Assembly: GCF_002220365.1 (NCBI RefSeq)
Contig: NZ_MTHB01000243.1
Span: forward strand, 1-34,408
Direction: 5' to 3'
Source: Caballeronia sordidicola
GTDB taxonomy: Bacteria; Pseudomonadota; Gammaproteobacteria; Burkholderiales; Burkholderiaceae
Length of the DNA: 34,408 nt
Shown: one piece after another, positions 15,615 through 23,741 of the stretch
Position numbering within the stretch: the first letter of the stretch is position 1
Layout: each line of letters starts with the position of its first letter
Translations under genes and position numbers: made by a program
The notes under the pieces: generated by a model
Seen by the model: only the letters and a program-made list of their open reading frames with translations
Database searches by the model: none
What the model was told of the DNA's origin: nothing

Positions 15615-16562
15615 ATGGATAGATACACAGGCACTGGAAAAGACCGCGACAAGCTGCCGCCCCTCAACGCGCTGCGCAATTTCGAAGCAGTAGCGCGGCA
15701 TGGGAGTTTTGCCGCCGCAGCGGCCGATTTGAACGTCACCCATTGGGCCGTCGGAAAACAGATCAGACTGCTGGAAGACTGGTTTGGCGTGCCGCTGTTC
15801 GAGCGCCGTGCGCGTGGCGTCGTGCTTACCGATGAAGGCTCAGCATTGCTTAACGATGTGAGCAACGCTTTTGATCGCCTTGCCACCGGAGCGGCCCGGC
15901 TGCGCCACGATGAATTCACGCGCCGCGTATCAGGCATCGTACGCGTGAACGTGCTGGCCAGTTTCGCGTTGTGCTGGCTGCTGCCGCGGCTGGCCGACTT
16001 TCACGCGCGTTACCCCGACATCGACGTACGGGTGTCGACCACATCGCGCAAGTTGCGCTATATCGGCGACGCCTTCGACATCGGGGTGCGCTCCGGGCAA
16101 GAACAAGGCGCAGGCCTCGCGTCGCGCACGCTGATGGCCGACGTGCGCTTGCCCGCTTGCAGCCCCGCGCTCCTGCGCCACCATCCAATACAGAGCGTGG
16201 CGGATCTGCGCCATCACACCCTGCTGCATTCCGCCAGTACACGCGCAGCCTGGTCGCGCTGGCTGCGGGAGGCCGGCGCACCCGACCTGCGGGCTGCCCG
16301 TCATGTCGAGTTCGAACACGCTTATCTCCAGCTTGCCGCCGCCGTGGAAGGCCGGGGTGTGACGCTTGCATCGCTGCCGCTGATCGGGCGTGACATCGCT
16401 GCGGGCCGCCTGGTGTGCCCGATTGCAGCGCCAACATGGCGCGCTCCCGACTACGCGCTGGTGAGCAACGTCGATCGCGCAAGGGACGACGCCGTCATGG
16501 CGTTTGAGCAATGGATCACGATGATGGCCAGTCGGAGCGCCGGGCCGATCGAGCCGGTCTAG
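15615..16562 (+). CDS. LysR-type regulator, GcvA-like
   Basis: A 315-residue protein. The N-terminus PPLNALRNFEAVARHGSFAAAAADLNVTHWAVGKQIRLLE is the typical GcvA/AmpR-group winged helix, followed by LFERRARGVVLTDEG. The effector domain starts near residue 105 and contains LLHSASTRAAWSRWLREAG, also common in this group. It is divergent from the FSR-like permease, whose expression it probably controls. There is no strong ribosome site. It is followed on the opposite strand by nnrU, so it is monocistronic. Confidence 0.9.
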   Translation: MDRYTGTGKDRDKLPPLNALRNFEAVARHGSFAAAAADLNVTHWAVGKQIRLLEDWFGVPLFERRARGVVLTDEGSALLNDVSNAFDRLATGAARLRHDEFTRRVSGIVRVNVLASFALCWLLPRLADFHARYPDIDVRVSTTSRKLRYIGDAFDIGVRSGQEQGAGLASRTLMADVRLPACSPALLRHHPIQSVADLRHHTLLHSASTRAAWSRWLREAGAPDLRAARHVEFEHAYLQLAAAVEGRGVTLASLPLIGRDIAAGRLVCPIAAPTWRAPDYALVSNVDRARDDAVMAFEQWITMMASRSAGPIEPV

Positions 16563-16692
16563 GTCCACGGCTTGTCCAACGGGATCGCTGTTACGAAGAG
16601 CGCCTGCACGTCGTGTTGGACGAGATTTTTTGCCGATCCCCGTGTCCGGGTTCGACGCGTGACGAACCGTGAACTTTGAAACCCTGCCGCAT

Positions 16693-17268
16693 TCAGCCGA
16701 GCGGCGACACGCCGATCACACGTGCATGGGCCCACAGCAGCACGAACGCATACAGCCCCAGCCCCGCGACGACGACAATCACATCGTTCATCGGCGAAGC
16801 CGGTACGCTCGGTACCGGTCGGACGTGGGCGCGCCGGCTGACCGAGATCAGGTCCGCCACCGCCCAGACGAAGAAGCCGCCGAACAGCAGCAGATCGTTC
16901 AGCGTACCGTTGGCGAGCAAATGCGCCGCTGCCCACAAAATCACGGCGAGCAGCATCGGATTCCGGGACAGGCGTTTGATGCGGCCCGGCAGATAAGCTG
17001 CGATCAGCAGAGGAAAAACCGGCAACATGAGCAGCAATGTGAGGTGCCGTAGCGCCAACGGCGGCACGTAGACCATGACCGGTATCTGTCGCGCGATGCC
17101 GTAACCGTAGATCGTCGCAATCAAACTCGCGATCGACAGTAGCGCATACAGTCCTTTCCACGCGTTCTCGCCCATCTGCCTCGCTCGCGCGTCTCGCCAG
17201 CGTGGCGCGACGATGGAAACGGAGTGGATACCGAGGAAAACCAGGAGACCTGCAACGAAGATTGTCAT
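16693..17268 (-). CDS. NnrU-family integral membrane protein
   Basis: A 191-residue protein with about five to six hydrophobic helices. NnrU-type features include VFLGIHSVSI near the start, RNPMLLAVILWAAAHLLANG in the middle and WAVADLISV. NnrU was named from nitric oxide reductase regulons, and many homologues accompany carotenoid or heme-related genes; the biochemical role is not settled. It is transcribed from a clear promoter and divergent from a TetR regulator whose putative operators cover that promoter, so it is probably repressed by it. No nor or nir genes are in the window. Confidence 0.85.
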   Translation of the reverse strand: MTIFVAGLLVFLGIHSVSIVAPRWRDARARQMGENAWKGLYALLSIASLIATIYGYGIARQIPVMVYVPPLALRHLTLLLMLPVFPLLIAAYLPGRIKRLSRNPMLLAVILWAAAHLLANGTLNDLLLFGGFFVWAVADLISVSRRAHVRPVPSVPASPMNDVIVVVAGLGLYAFVLLWAHARVIGVSPLG

Positions 17269-17280
17269 AGGTTCGATTGA

Positions 17281-17352
17281 ATGTTGACGATAGCAACATT
17301 TAAAATAAATGCTGCGCTTGCATTCGTCAAGTTAAAATTGACGCCGTCAACA
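17281..17352. promoter_or_regulatory. TetR operator cluster between nnrU and tetR
   Basis: Half-sites TTGACG or CGTCAA occur at 17284-17289, 17325-17330, 17338-17343 and 17345-17350. The last two form the palindrome TTGACGCCGTCAA (17338-17350). A further exact repeat, ATGTTG and CAACAT, spans 17281-17299, and TGTTGAC at 17282 is mirrored by GTCAACA at 17346. The cluster overlaps the nnrU promoter and lies 14-85 bp from the TetR start. Confidence 0.6.
17302..17330 (-). promoter_or_regulatory. Sigma-70-type promoter for nnrU
   Basis: On the minus strand, TTGACG (17330-17325), a 17-bp spacer and TATTTT (17307-17302) lie 34 bp upstream of the nnrU start. The -35 box is itself one of the putative operator half-sites, which suggests repression by occlusion. 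Confidence 0.55.
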
Positions 17353-17365
17353 TTGGTGGAAACAG

Positions 17366-18043
17366 ATGACCATTAGAAAGGCGAGTAAACGAGCATTGAC
17401 CGACGTGACCAAGCGTCCGTATCACCATGGCGCATTGCGTGAAGCAATGCTGGAGGCAGCCGAGCGCATCCTCGCTCGCGAGGGCATTGGCGGGCTCACG
17501 CTGCGAGCGGCTGCGCGCGAGGCCGGCGCTTCTCATGCCGCGCCCAAGAATCACTTCGACAATGTGACGGGACTGCTCAGCGAGTTGGCAGCTGTTGGGT
17601 TTCGCCGCTTTGAGCGTCGGCTGCTCGATGCGGCGGCCGCGGCCGCCAATCCGGAGGCGCGGCTTGCCGCCCAGGGGCGCGCCTACGTCGAGTTCGCGAC
17701 GCAGTTTCCGGGTCTCTTCATGCTGATGTTTCGCAGCGAACGCCTCGACCTCGAACGACCGGGGTTGCGCGAAGCGATGAACGACGCGTCGTCGGTGTTG
17801 CGCGCAGCGGTCGGGGCGCCACAAGAGTCCGATGCTCCCCTGCCCACGGACGGCGCCGCGCGGGTAGTCACCGCCTGGGCACTTGTCCATGGATTCGCCA
17901 TGCTACAGATCGACGGCCGTCTCGACCCCATCGTCCGTAGTTTGCCGGGAGGCATGGACGCAATGGCGCTGCTCGATGTCATTCTCAATGCAGGCGGCGG
18001 CCAACTGCGAAGTGGCGACGCTCTCGCGTGCCAGAAGAGATGA
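17366..18043 (+). CDS. TetR-family transcriptional regulator
   Basis: A 225-residue regulator. The N-terminal helix-turn-helix lies at about 20-65 (HHGALREAMLEAAERILAREGIGGLTLRAAAREAGASHAAPKNHF), of the form seen in the TetR_C_13/WHG group, and an all-helical ligand domain follows. GGTGGAAACAG precedes the ATG. It is divergent from nnrU and the shared 97-bp region is packed with TTGACG/CGTCAA half-sites. The inducer is unknown. Confidence 0.9.
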   Translation: MTIRKASKRALTDVTKRPYHHGALREAMLEAAERILAREGIGGLTLRAAAREAGASHAAPKNHFDNVTGLLSELAAVGFRRFERRLLDAAAAAANPEARLAAQGRAYVEFATQFPGLFMLMFRSERLDLERPGLREAMNDASSVLRAAVGAPQESDAPLPTDGAARVVTAWALVHGFAMLQIDGRLDPIVRSLPGGMDAMALLDVILNAGGGQLRSGDALACQKR

Positions 18044-18063
18044 ACAGAGCGCATAGAGCCCCT

Positions 18064-18087
18064 GTCGTCAGGTCGTCAGGTCGTCAG
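18064..18087. repeat. Three tandem copies of GTCGTCAG
   Basis: Exact 8-bp tandem repeat, three units (18064-18071, 18072-18079, 18080-18087), just after the TetR stop and about 120 bp before the DeoR start. It could expand or contract by slippage. No function is evident. Confidence 0.8.
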
Positions 18088-18147
18088 TTGGCCGGGTAAG
18101 ACGCGATAGCTCAGCTCGTGGCTTTCACGAATCGAGGTAAAGAATAC

Positions 18148-18176
18148 TTGCTGCAATTGCCACAAAATGCTACATC
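18148..18176 (+). promoter_or_regulatory. Promoter of the DeoR-type regulator overlapping its operator
   Basis: TTGCTG (18148-18153), 17-bp spacer, TACATC (18171-18176), 27 bp before the ATG. The direct-repeat operator at 18159-18175 covers the spacer and -10 box, which predicts autorepression. Confidence 0.45.
18159..18175 (+). promoter_or_regulatory. Direct-repeat operator GCCACA-N4-GCTACA (deoR copy)
   Basis: GCCACAAAATGCTACAT matches 15 of 17 bases of the minus strand at 19417-19433 near the phnW promoter. Half-sites are 10 bp apart, i.e. on one DNA face; a weaker third unit (ACCACT, 18179-18184) continues the period. Confidence 0.6.
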
Positions 18177-18203
18177 AAACCACTTCGTCCAAAATCGGCT
18201 TTT

Positions 18204-18974
18204 ATGAATCGCCTGCTCGCTATCGGTCGCGTAGACCAAATCGTGCAGTCCCTCGACGCTGACGGCTTCGTCAGCGTCGCCGACCTTGCCGGCAGGCTGG
18301 GCGTGTCGCGCGAAACTATCCGTCGCGACCTCAAAGCGCTTGCAACGCAAGGTCGGGCGAGCATCGTACATGGTGGTGCCGCGCGGCGACCCATGGACGA
18401 ACCGTCGCTTGCGACACGTGCGGCTGCGAATGCTGCCGGCAAAGCCGCCATAGGTCGCGAGGCGGCTACCCTGGTTCGTGACGGGATGGTTGTATTGATC
18501 GACTCAGGGTCAACAACATTCGCCTTGAGTGCCGCACTGGCCAATTTCAACGATCTCACTGTTATCACGCATAGTTTGCCAATCGCGCTTCTATTGTGCC
18601 GGTCACCCGGCGTGAAGGTGATCGTACTTGGAGGTGAAGTTTCCCCTAGCGACGAGGCGGCGTTCGGCGTTGAGACGATAGCAGCGCTTGCCCACTTTCG
18701 GGTCGATCTCGTATTTCTCGGTGTCAGCGGTATCTCGCCCGAGGGCGAGCTCACAGACTACTCGCGGCTTGCAGCAGAGCAGAGACATGCAATGATGACA
18801 GTCGGCAAAAAGACCTATGTCCTGGCCGATCACACCAAGTTTGAACTTAGCACGCCAGTGCTGATTGCACCTGTATCCCAGATAGCCGGTTTGATCGTCG
18901 ACAAGTCACCGCCAAAGTCGCTTTCGCAGGCACTCGCGGATCGACATTGGCAGGTGATAGTTGCACGACCATAA
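18204..18974 (+). CDS. DeoR/GlpR-family regulator of the phosphonate cluster
   Basis: A 256-residue regulator. The N-terminal DeoR helix-turn-helix (about 8-60) has FVSVADLAGRLGVSRETIRRDLKAL. The C-terminal DeoR sensor domain has IDSGSTT, the effector-loop region and ADHTKF near 210. This sensor fold normally binds phosphorylated sugars or intermediates. It sits upstream of phnW on the same strand and shares a 17-bp operator with that promoter, so I infer that it controls AEP catabolism, with a phosphonate intermediate as a plausible ligand. Many described phn clusters use LysR or GntR-type regulators instead. The start has no clear ribosome site. Confidence 0.88.
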   Translation: MNRLLAIGRVDQIVQSLDADGFVSVADLAGRLGVSRETIRRDLKALATQGRASIVHGGAARRPMDEPSLATRAAANAAGKAAIGREAATLVRDGMVVLIDSGSTTFALSAALANFNDLTVITHSLPIALLLCRSPGVKVIVLGGEVSPSDEAAFGVETIAALAHFRVDLVFLGVSGISPEGELTDYSRLAAEQRHAMMTVGKKTYVLADHTKFELSTPVLIAPVSQIAGLIVDKSPPKSLSQALADRHWQVIVARP

Positions 18975-19416
18975 ACCCTGCTAGACACGAAAGTCATATC
19001 AACCTGTTACGTCGGCCCACCGGGCAATACCGTTGGAGCGTGCGTGGCTTGTTGAGATCAGCCGCTGCCACATCATTATTATCCAGCGGAATCGGTTCTC
19101 TTTTGTAAGCACCGCGGTTCTACCCAGTCTCGCTCGTGAGGAAATGGTGACCTGACTTGCACAGCCACCGCACTTCGTCTTTCCATGGAGACGGCCACCT
19201 GATATGCGTCAGGTGAGCTCAGCCGATCGCAATCGCGATCCGCTTTCCTCGCTCTAAACAGAGTACACAAACATGACTCCATTTCAGGAATCGTTGCCGT
19301 ACTAACTTCGAAAAACCCTTGTACGGGTAAGCACTATCCCCCGTTGAATCGTGGCCGCATGCCTACTGCCACGGGCCTCTTGGCACCGATGGCGGCAGGG
19401 AGAATAAAATATGAGC
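18975..19416. other. Long leader region between deoR and the phnW promoter
   Basis: About 440 bp without a convincing gene. Base composition is mixed and short open frames show no familiar protein. The phnW operator and promoter follow immediately at its right end. There may be transcription termination for deoR here, but no hairpin with a U-run was recognised. Confidence 0.4.
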
Positions 19417-19433
19417 ATGTGGCATATTGTGGC
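19417..19433 (-). promoter_or_regulatory. Direct-repeat operator GCCACA-N4-GCCACA (phnW copy)
   Basis: On the plus strand TGTGGC occurs at 19418-19423 and 19428-19433. The minus strand reads GCCACAATATGCCACAT, 15/17 identical to the copy upstream of deoR. It ends 3 bp before the phnW -35 box, a position suited to either an activator or a repressor that blocks polymerase. Confidence 0.6.
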
Positions 19434-19436
19434 GAC

Positions 19437-19465
19437 TTGACTGTTTTTGTTGCTTATTCTAAAGT
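19437..19465 (+). promoter_or_regulatory. Sigma-70-type promoter for phnW
   Basis: TTGACT (19437-19442), 17-bp spacer, TAAAGT (19460-19465), 67 bp upstream of the phnW ATG. It is the best promoter match in the 560-bp region upstream of the phn genes. Confidence 0.6.
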
Positions 19466-19532
19466 GATTTCCAAGCGAGCAACGACTACTGCGCGCCAAT
19501 CGCCGATCACTCCAATACTGGACGGGTATCCA

Positions 19533-20690
19533 ATGACTCATTTCGCATATGCCAGGCCGGCCGCCTCCGAAACGGGCGATCCATTACTTCTGACTCCTGG
19601 GCCACTAACGACGTCGCGTACGGTCAAAGCGGCCATGGTGCACGACTGGGGGTCACGCGATGCGAGTTTTGTCGCGATTAATAAAAAGGTCCTGACGCGT
19701 CTTTGCGAGATTGCAAATGGTAAGGATGACTATGTAACCGTGCCAATGCAGGGTTCTGGCACTTTTGCTGTCGAGTCCATGTTGACCAGTTTCGTACCAG
19801 TGAAAGGCAAGGTTCTCGTTCTGATCAACGGCGCCTATGGCCAGCGCGCGAAGCGCATCCTGGATATAGCCGGACGCGCGACCGTGGTACATGAAACCGC
19901 CGAAGATGCACCGCCGGACTTGCAGGAGGTAGAGGCTATCCTGCAGCGGGACCACGCCATTACGCATATCTTCACCATACACTGCGAAACAACCTCGGGC
20001 ATCCTCAATCCAATCGAGAAAATTGGCGCGCTTGCGGCGCTGTACAAAAAAAGCTACCTCATTGATTCGATGAGTGCCTTTGGCGCACTTCCTCTCGACG
20101 CACGAGGAATCCGCGCCGACGCGGTTGCTGCGTCCTCAAACAAGTGCATTGAAGGCGTTCCCGGGCTCGGTTTTGTCATCTGCAGACGCGATGCACTCGC
20201 GCAAACCAAAGGCAATGCGACTACGCTCGTTCTCGACCTCTATGATCAATGGGCGAACTTTGAAAAGACGGGGCAATACCGTTTCACACCGCCAACACAT
20301 GTCATCGTGGCGTTTCATCAGGCGCTTGAAGAGTTCACTGCCGAGGGTGGCGTGCCGGGACGAGGCGGCCGCTATCGGAACAACTGTCGCATCCTGCTCG
20401 AGGGCATGACGGCACTCGGATTCAAGCCGCTCCTGCCGGCAGATTTACAGGCCCCGATCATCGTGACATTTCACATGCTCGACCATCCCGGCTTCGTCTT
20501 TCAGCATTTCTACGATGGCCTGAAGCGACGCGGGTTCGTCATTTATCCGGGCAAGCTGACGGTCGCCGATTCGTTCCGGATCGGCTGCATTGGTCGCCTG
20601 GGGGAGACCCAGATGCGCGACGCACTCGCGGCTGTCCGTGAGGTGCTCGACGAAATGGGTGTGACGAACCCGTCCACCAAAGCCGCTTAA
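19533..20690 (+). CDS. phnW: 2-aminoethylphosphonate-pyruvate transaminase
   Basis: A 385-residue fold-type I PLP enzyme that converts AEP and pyruvate to phosphonoacetaldehyde and alanine. Characteristic segments are LLLTPGPLTTS (19-29), MQGSGTFAVE, HCETTSGILNP (150-160), IDSMSAFG with Asp178, and SSNKCIEG with the PLP lysine Lys204. PGKLTVADSFRIGCIG near the C-terminus is also typical of PhnW. The ATG at 19533 is chosen because the family N-terminus begins here; the frame continues upstream without homology. It is the first gene of the phnWAY set and overlaps phnA by one base (TAATG). This enzyme commits AEP to catabolism. Confidence 0.95.
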   Translation: MTHFAYARPAASETGDPLLLTPGPLTTSRTVKAAMVHDWGSRDASFVAINKKVLTRLCEIANGKDDYVTVPMQGSGTFAVESMLTSFVPVKGKVLVLINGAYGQRAKRILDIAGRATVVHETAEDAPPDLQEVEAILQRDHAITHIFTIHCETTSGILNPIEKIGALAALYKKSYLIDSMSAFGALPLDARGIRADAVAASSNKCIEGVPGLGFVICRRDALAQTKGNATTLVLDLYDQWANFEKTGQYRFTPPTHVIVAFHQALEEFTAEGGVPGRGGRYRNNCRILLEGMTALGFKPLLPADLQAPIIVTFHMLDHPGFVFQHFYDGLKRRGFVIYPGKLTVADSFRIGCIGRLGETQMRDALAAVREVLDEMGVTNPSTKAA

Positions 20691-21973
20691 TGGACCATCA
20701 GGACACCATCATGACTGAGCTACATGCTTCTGCGGTCTCTGTGAATGGCCGCGACTACAGCTTCCCGCAAGTTCCAACCGTTGTGATCTGTCTCGACGGC
20801 TCCGAGCCCGGCTATATTGAAGCGGCAATCAAAGCGGGCCTTGCCCCCAATCTTGATCGCCTCATGAAAAATGGTGCGAACCTGCTGGCGAAATGTGTGA
20901 TTCCGAGTTTTACGAATCCGAACAACATCTCGATCATCACAGGGCGGCCGCCACAGGTCCACGGTATTGCTGGCAACTATTTTTATGACCGGACCACAGG
21001 CCAGGAAGTCATGATGAACGAGGCGCGTTTTCTGCGCGCGCCGACCCTATTCCAGGCTTTCCATGACGTGGGTGCAAGAGTGGCTGTCGTTACGGCCAAG
21101 GACAAACTGCGAACGCTGCTCGGCAAAGGACTTGATTTCTCAACAGGCCGAGCGATCGCGTTCTCCGCGGAAAAAGCCGACAAAGCCACGCTGAAGGAAA
21201 ACGGCATCGACGATCTTCTGGCCTTCGTCGAAAAACCGCTGCCGACAGTCTATTCGGCGGATCTGTCCGAATTCGTTTTTGCCTCTGGCGTCAAGCTGCT
21301 GAGGGCGTTTCGTCCCGACCTCATGTATCTCTCGACGACCGACTATGTTCAGCACAAGGCGGCGCCTGGCACACCGAACGCGAATTCCTTCTACGCGATG
21401 CTGGATCGATATGTCGCACTTCTGGAAGCGGAAGGCTGCGTGCTGGCGTTGACGGCCGATCACGGCATGAACGACAAACACAAGCCGGACGGGTCCCCGG
21501 ACGTCATCTACCTGCAGGACATCTTCGACGACTGGATGGGCCACGACAAAGCCCGGGTGATTCTGCCCATTACGGATCCCTACGTCGCCCATCACGGCGC
21601 GTTGGGCTCGTTCGCCACGGTCTACCTGCCGCAGTCCGCCGATACGCCGTCAGTGATAAACCGCCTGCGGGATGTTGAAGGCATTGAACTGGCGATATCG
21701 AACGCGCAGGCCTGTGAGCGCTTCGAATTGCCGGCCGATCGCATCGGCGATGTCGTGGTTCTCGCGACGCGCCACAAGGTGTTCGGCACCAGCGCTTCGC
21801 GGCACGATCTGTCGGGGCTAACCGAGCCGTTGCGCTCGCACGGCGGGTTGACCGAACAGACCATTCCACTGCTCGTCAACCGCCGGGTCGACTGGCCGGC
21901 GGATCGCGAACCTCGGAACTACGACTTGTTCGCTATCGCCTTGAACCATGTCGTCTTGAAGCATATTGCCTGA
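20690..21973 (+). CDS. phnA: Phosphonoacetate hydrolase
   Basis: A 427-residue alkaline phosphatase-superfamily enzyme that cleaves phosphonoacetate to acetate and phosphate with two zinc ions. The expected ligands are visible: Asp36 (CLDGSEP), nucleophile Thr75 (SFTNPNN), Asp218 and His222 (TTDYVQH), Asp257 and His258 (TADHGM) and His384 (RSHGGLTE). It is unrelated to E. coli PhnA. Its start overlaps the phnW stop; an in-frame ATG at 20711 preceded by AGGA is an alternative. It provides the C-P bond cleavage step of the PhnW-PhnY-PhnA route. Confidence 0.95.
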   Translation: MDHQDTIMTELHASAVSVNGRDYSFPQVPTVVICLDGSEPGYIEAAIKAGLAPNLDRLMKNGANLLAKCVIPSFTNPNNISIITGRPPQVHGIAGNYFYDRTTGQEVMMNEARFLRAPTLFQAFHDVGARVAVVTAKDKLRTLLGKGLDFSTGRAIAFSAEKADKATLKENGIDDLLAFVEKPLPTVYSADLSEFVFASGVKLLRAFRPDLMYLSTTDYVQHKAAPGTPNANSFYAMLDRYVALLEAEGCVLALTADHGMNDKHKPDGSPDVIYLQDIFDDWMGHDKARVILPITDPYVAHHGALGSFATVYLPQSADTPSVINRLRDVEGIELAISNAQACERFELPADRIGDVVVLATRHKVFGTSASRHDLSGLTEPLRSHGGLTEQTIPLLVNRRVDWPADREPRNYDLFAIALNHVVLKHIA

Positions 21974-22041
21974 GGCTTGGGGCACTCCCTTTTCCCTGTA
22001 TTCACTGCCCGTGAACCAGGATCGATCGACCGAGGTAATTT

Positions 22042-23490
22042 ATGAACGTCCTGACCAAGCCCGCGTTTCGTCAAGAGTCCATGCGTATCGCAGGCAAGCT
22101 CGTTACCACCGACGAAGTCATTGAGGTGTTGAACCCGTACAACAACGAGGTCGTCGGTACCGTTCCAGCCGGTCGACCCGAACACGTGCGCGAGGCCTTC
22201 GCCAAGGCACGTGCCTTCCGGCCACAACTGACCCGCTTCGAGCGTCAACGAATCCTTCAGACGACAGCGGAGATGCTGCGTGATCGCAAGGAGGATTTCG
22301 CCCGGCTAATCACCGCCGAATCGGGCCTGTGCTGGAAGGACTCACTCTACGAGGCAAGCCGTGCCTATGATGTCTGGTCGTTTGCGGCTCAACTGATGAT
22401 CAAGGACGACGGTGAAATCTATGCCTGCGATGTCAGCCCCAACGGCAAGAACCGTCAGATCTTCACAACCCGCACGCCTCTGCTCGGCGTGGTCTCCGCG
22501 ATCACCCCATTCAACCATCCGCTAAACATGGTAAGTCACAAGCTCGCTCCGGCGATCGCCACGAATAACAGGCTGGTGCTTAAGCCGACTGAGCTCACGC
22601 CACTCACAGCCCTCGCACTGGCCGATGTGCTTTACGAAGCTGGATTGCCGCCAGAGATGCTGAGTGTCGTGACCGGTAATCCGCGCACCATGGGGGACTC
22701 GATGCTCACCGATCCCGATTGCGACCTCATCACGTTTACCGGCTCGGTCAGGGTTGGAAAATATATCGCGGACAAGGCTGGCTATCGCCGTGTCGTGCTG
22801 GAACTCGGCGGCAACGATCCACTCATCGTCATGGAGGACGCCGACCTCGACAAGGCAGCCGAACTCGCTGTTCAAGGCGCGACCAAAAACTCTGGTCAGC
22901 GTTGCACGGCGGTCAAACGCATTCTGGTGGTAGAAAGCGTGGCCGACGAATTTGTCGAGTTGGTTCTGGCCAAGGCAAAGAAACTCAAATCCGGCGACCC
23001 CATGGATCCAACGGTTGACGTAGGCACCGTCATCAACGAAACGTCAGCGGCGCTCTTTGCGCGGCGCGTGCAGGACGCGGTTGCCCATGGCGCCAAGGTA
23101 TTACACGGCGCACCGCACAGGGGAGCTCTCTTTGCACCGACCGTCGTCGACCACGTGCCATACGATTGCGAACTGGTACGCGAGGAGACTTTTGGGCCCG
23201 TGATCCCGGTCATTCGGGTGCCAGACAAGATCGAAGAAATAATCAGGATCTCCAACTCGACGGCATTTGGACTTTCTTCTGGCGTTTGCACCAACCGCCT
23301 CGACTACATCACCCGGTTTGTCAAAGAGCTCGAAGTCGGGACGGTGAACATTTGGGAGGTTCCAGGTTATCGAATCGAGATGTCGCCGTTTGGCGGCATC
23401 AAGGATTCCGGCAACGGTTATAAAGAAGGAATTGTCGAGGCAATGAAGAGTTTCACCAACGTCCGTACGTGGTCGATTCCGTGGGCTTGA
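22042..23490 (+). CDS. phnY: Phosphonoacetaldehyde dehydrogenase
   Basis: A 482-residue aldehyde dehydrogenase that oxidises phosphonoacetaldehyde to phosphonoacetate with NAD. Catalytic residues: Asn158 (PFNHPLN), Lys181 (LKPTEL), Glu254 (LELGGNDP) and Cys288 (NSGQRCTAVKR). The GQRCTAVKR form and the RIEMSPFGGIKDSG segment fit PhnY of Sinorhizobium type. GAGG lies 6 bases before the ATG. It is the third gene after phnW and phnA, 68 bp from phnA. With phnX (phosphonatase) absent, it is the only visible route from phosphonoacetaldehyde in this cluster. Confidence 0.94.
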   Translation: MNVLTKPAFRQESMRIAGKLVTTDEVIEVLNPYNNEVVGTVPAGRPEHVREAFAKARAFRPQLTRFERQRILQTTAEMLRDRKEDFARLITAESGLCWKDSLYEASRAYDVWSFAAQLMIKDDGEIYACDVSPNGKNRQIFTTRTPLLGVVSAITPFNHPLNMVSHKLAPAIATNNRLVLKPTELTPLTALALADVLYEAGLPPEMLSVVTGNPRTMGDSMLTDPDCDLITFTGSVRVGKYIADKAGYRRVVLELGGNDPLIVMEDADLDKAAELAVQGATKNSGQRCTAVKRILVVESVADEFVELVLAKAKKLKSGDPMDPTVDVGTVINETSAALFARRVQDAVAHGAKVLHGAPHRGALFAPTVVDHVPYDCELVREETFGPVIPVIRVPDKIEEIIRISNSTAFGLSSGVCTNRLDYITRFVKELEVGTVNIWEVPGYRIEMSPFGGIKDSGNGYKEGIVEAMKSFTNVRTWSIPWA

Positions 23491-23496
23491 GGTCAT

Positions 23497-23515
23497 AGAC
23501 GCGTCTTTTGCGTCT
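23497..23515. terminator. Hairpin after phnY
   Basis: AGACGC (23497-23502) pairs with GCGTCT (23510-23515) around a T-rich loop, 7 bp after the phnY stop; AGACGCGTCT is also a palindrome by itself. It has no U-tract, so it may be a weak terminator or mRNA 3'-end stabiliser between the enzyme genes and the transporter genes. Confidence 0.35.
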
Positions 23516-23741
23516 GCTGTTGCTAGATGGTGAGTGCTTCCCGGCAGGGCATGGTTCGATTTGGCTTCATGCCAATGTTGGATTCGTTGCGCTTTTGAGT
23601 CGATATGCGAGGTTGCTTCGGGTGTGAGGCCGAGCGAATGTAGGGCGCGTAGGCACCTCTGCATATCGAAGCTAATAGGATAACTAAACATGGAAATGTT
23701 CAAAGTTATCCCCTGAGTCCCAAAACCATACAAGGATGAAC

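Noticed and set aside
18064..18087. CRISPR-like array
   Set aside because: The 8-bp units are contiguous with no spacers.
23491..23735. A separate promoter for phnSTUV
   Set aside because: No convincing -35/-10 pair or copy of the GCCACA operator could be found, so none is claimed.
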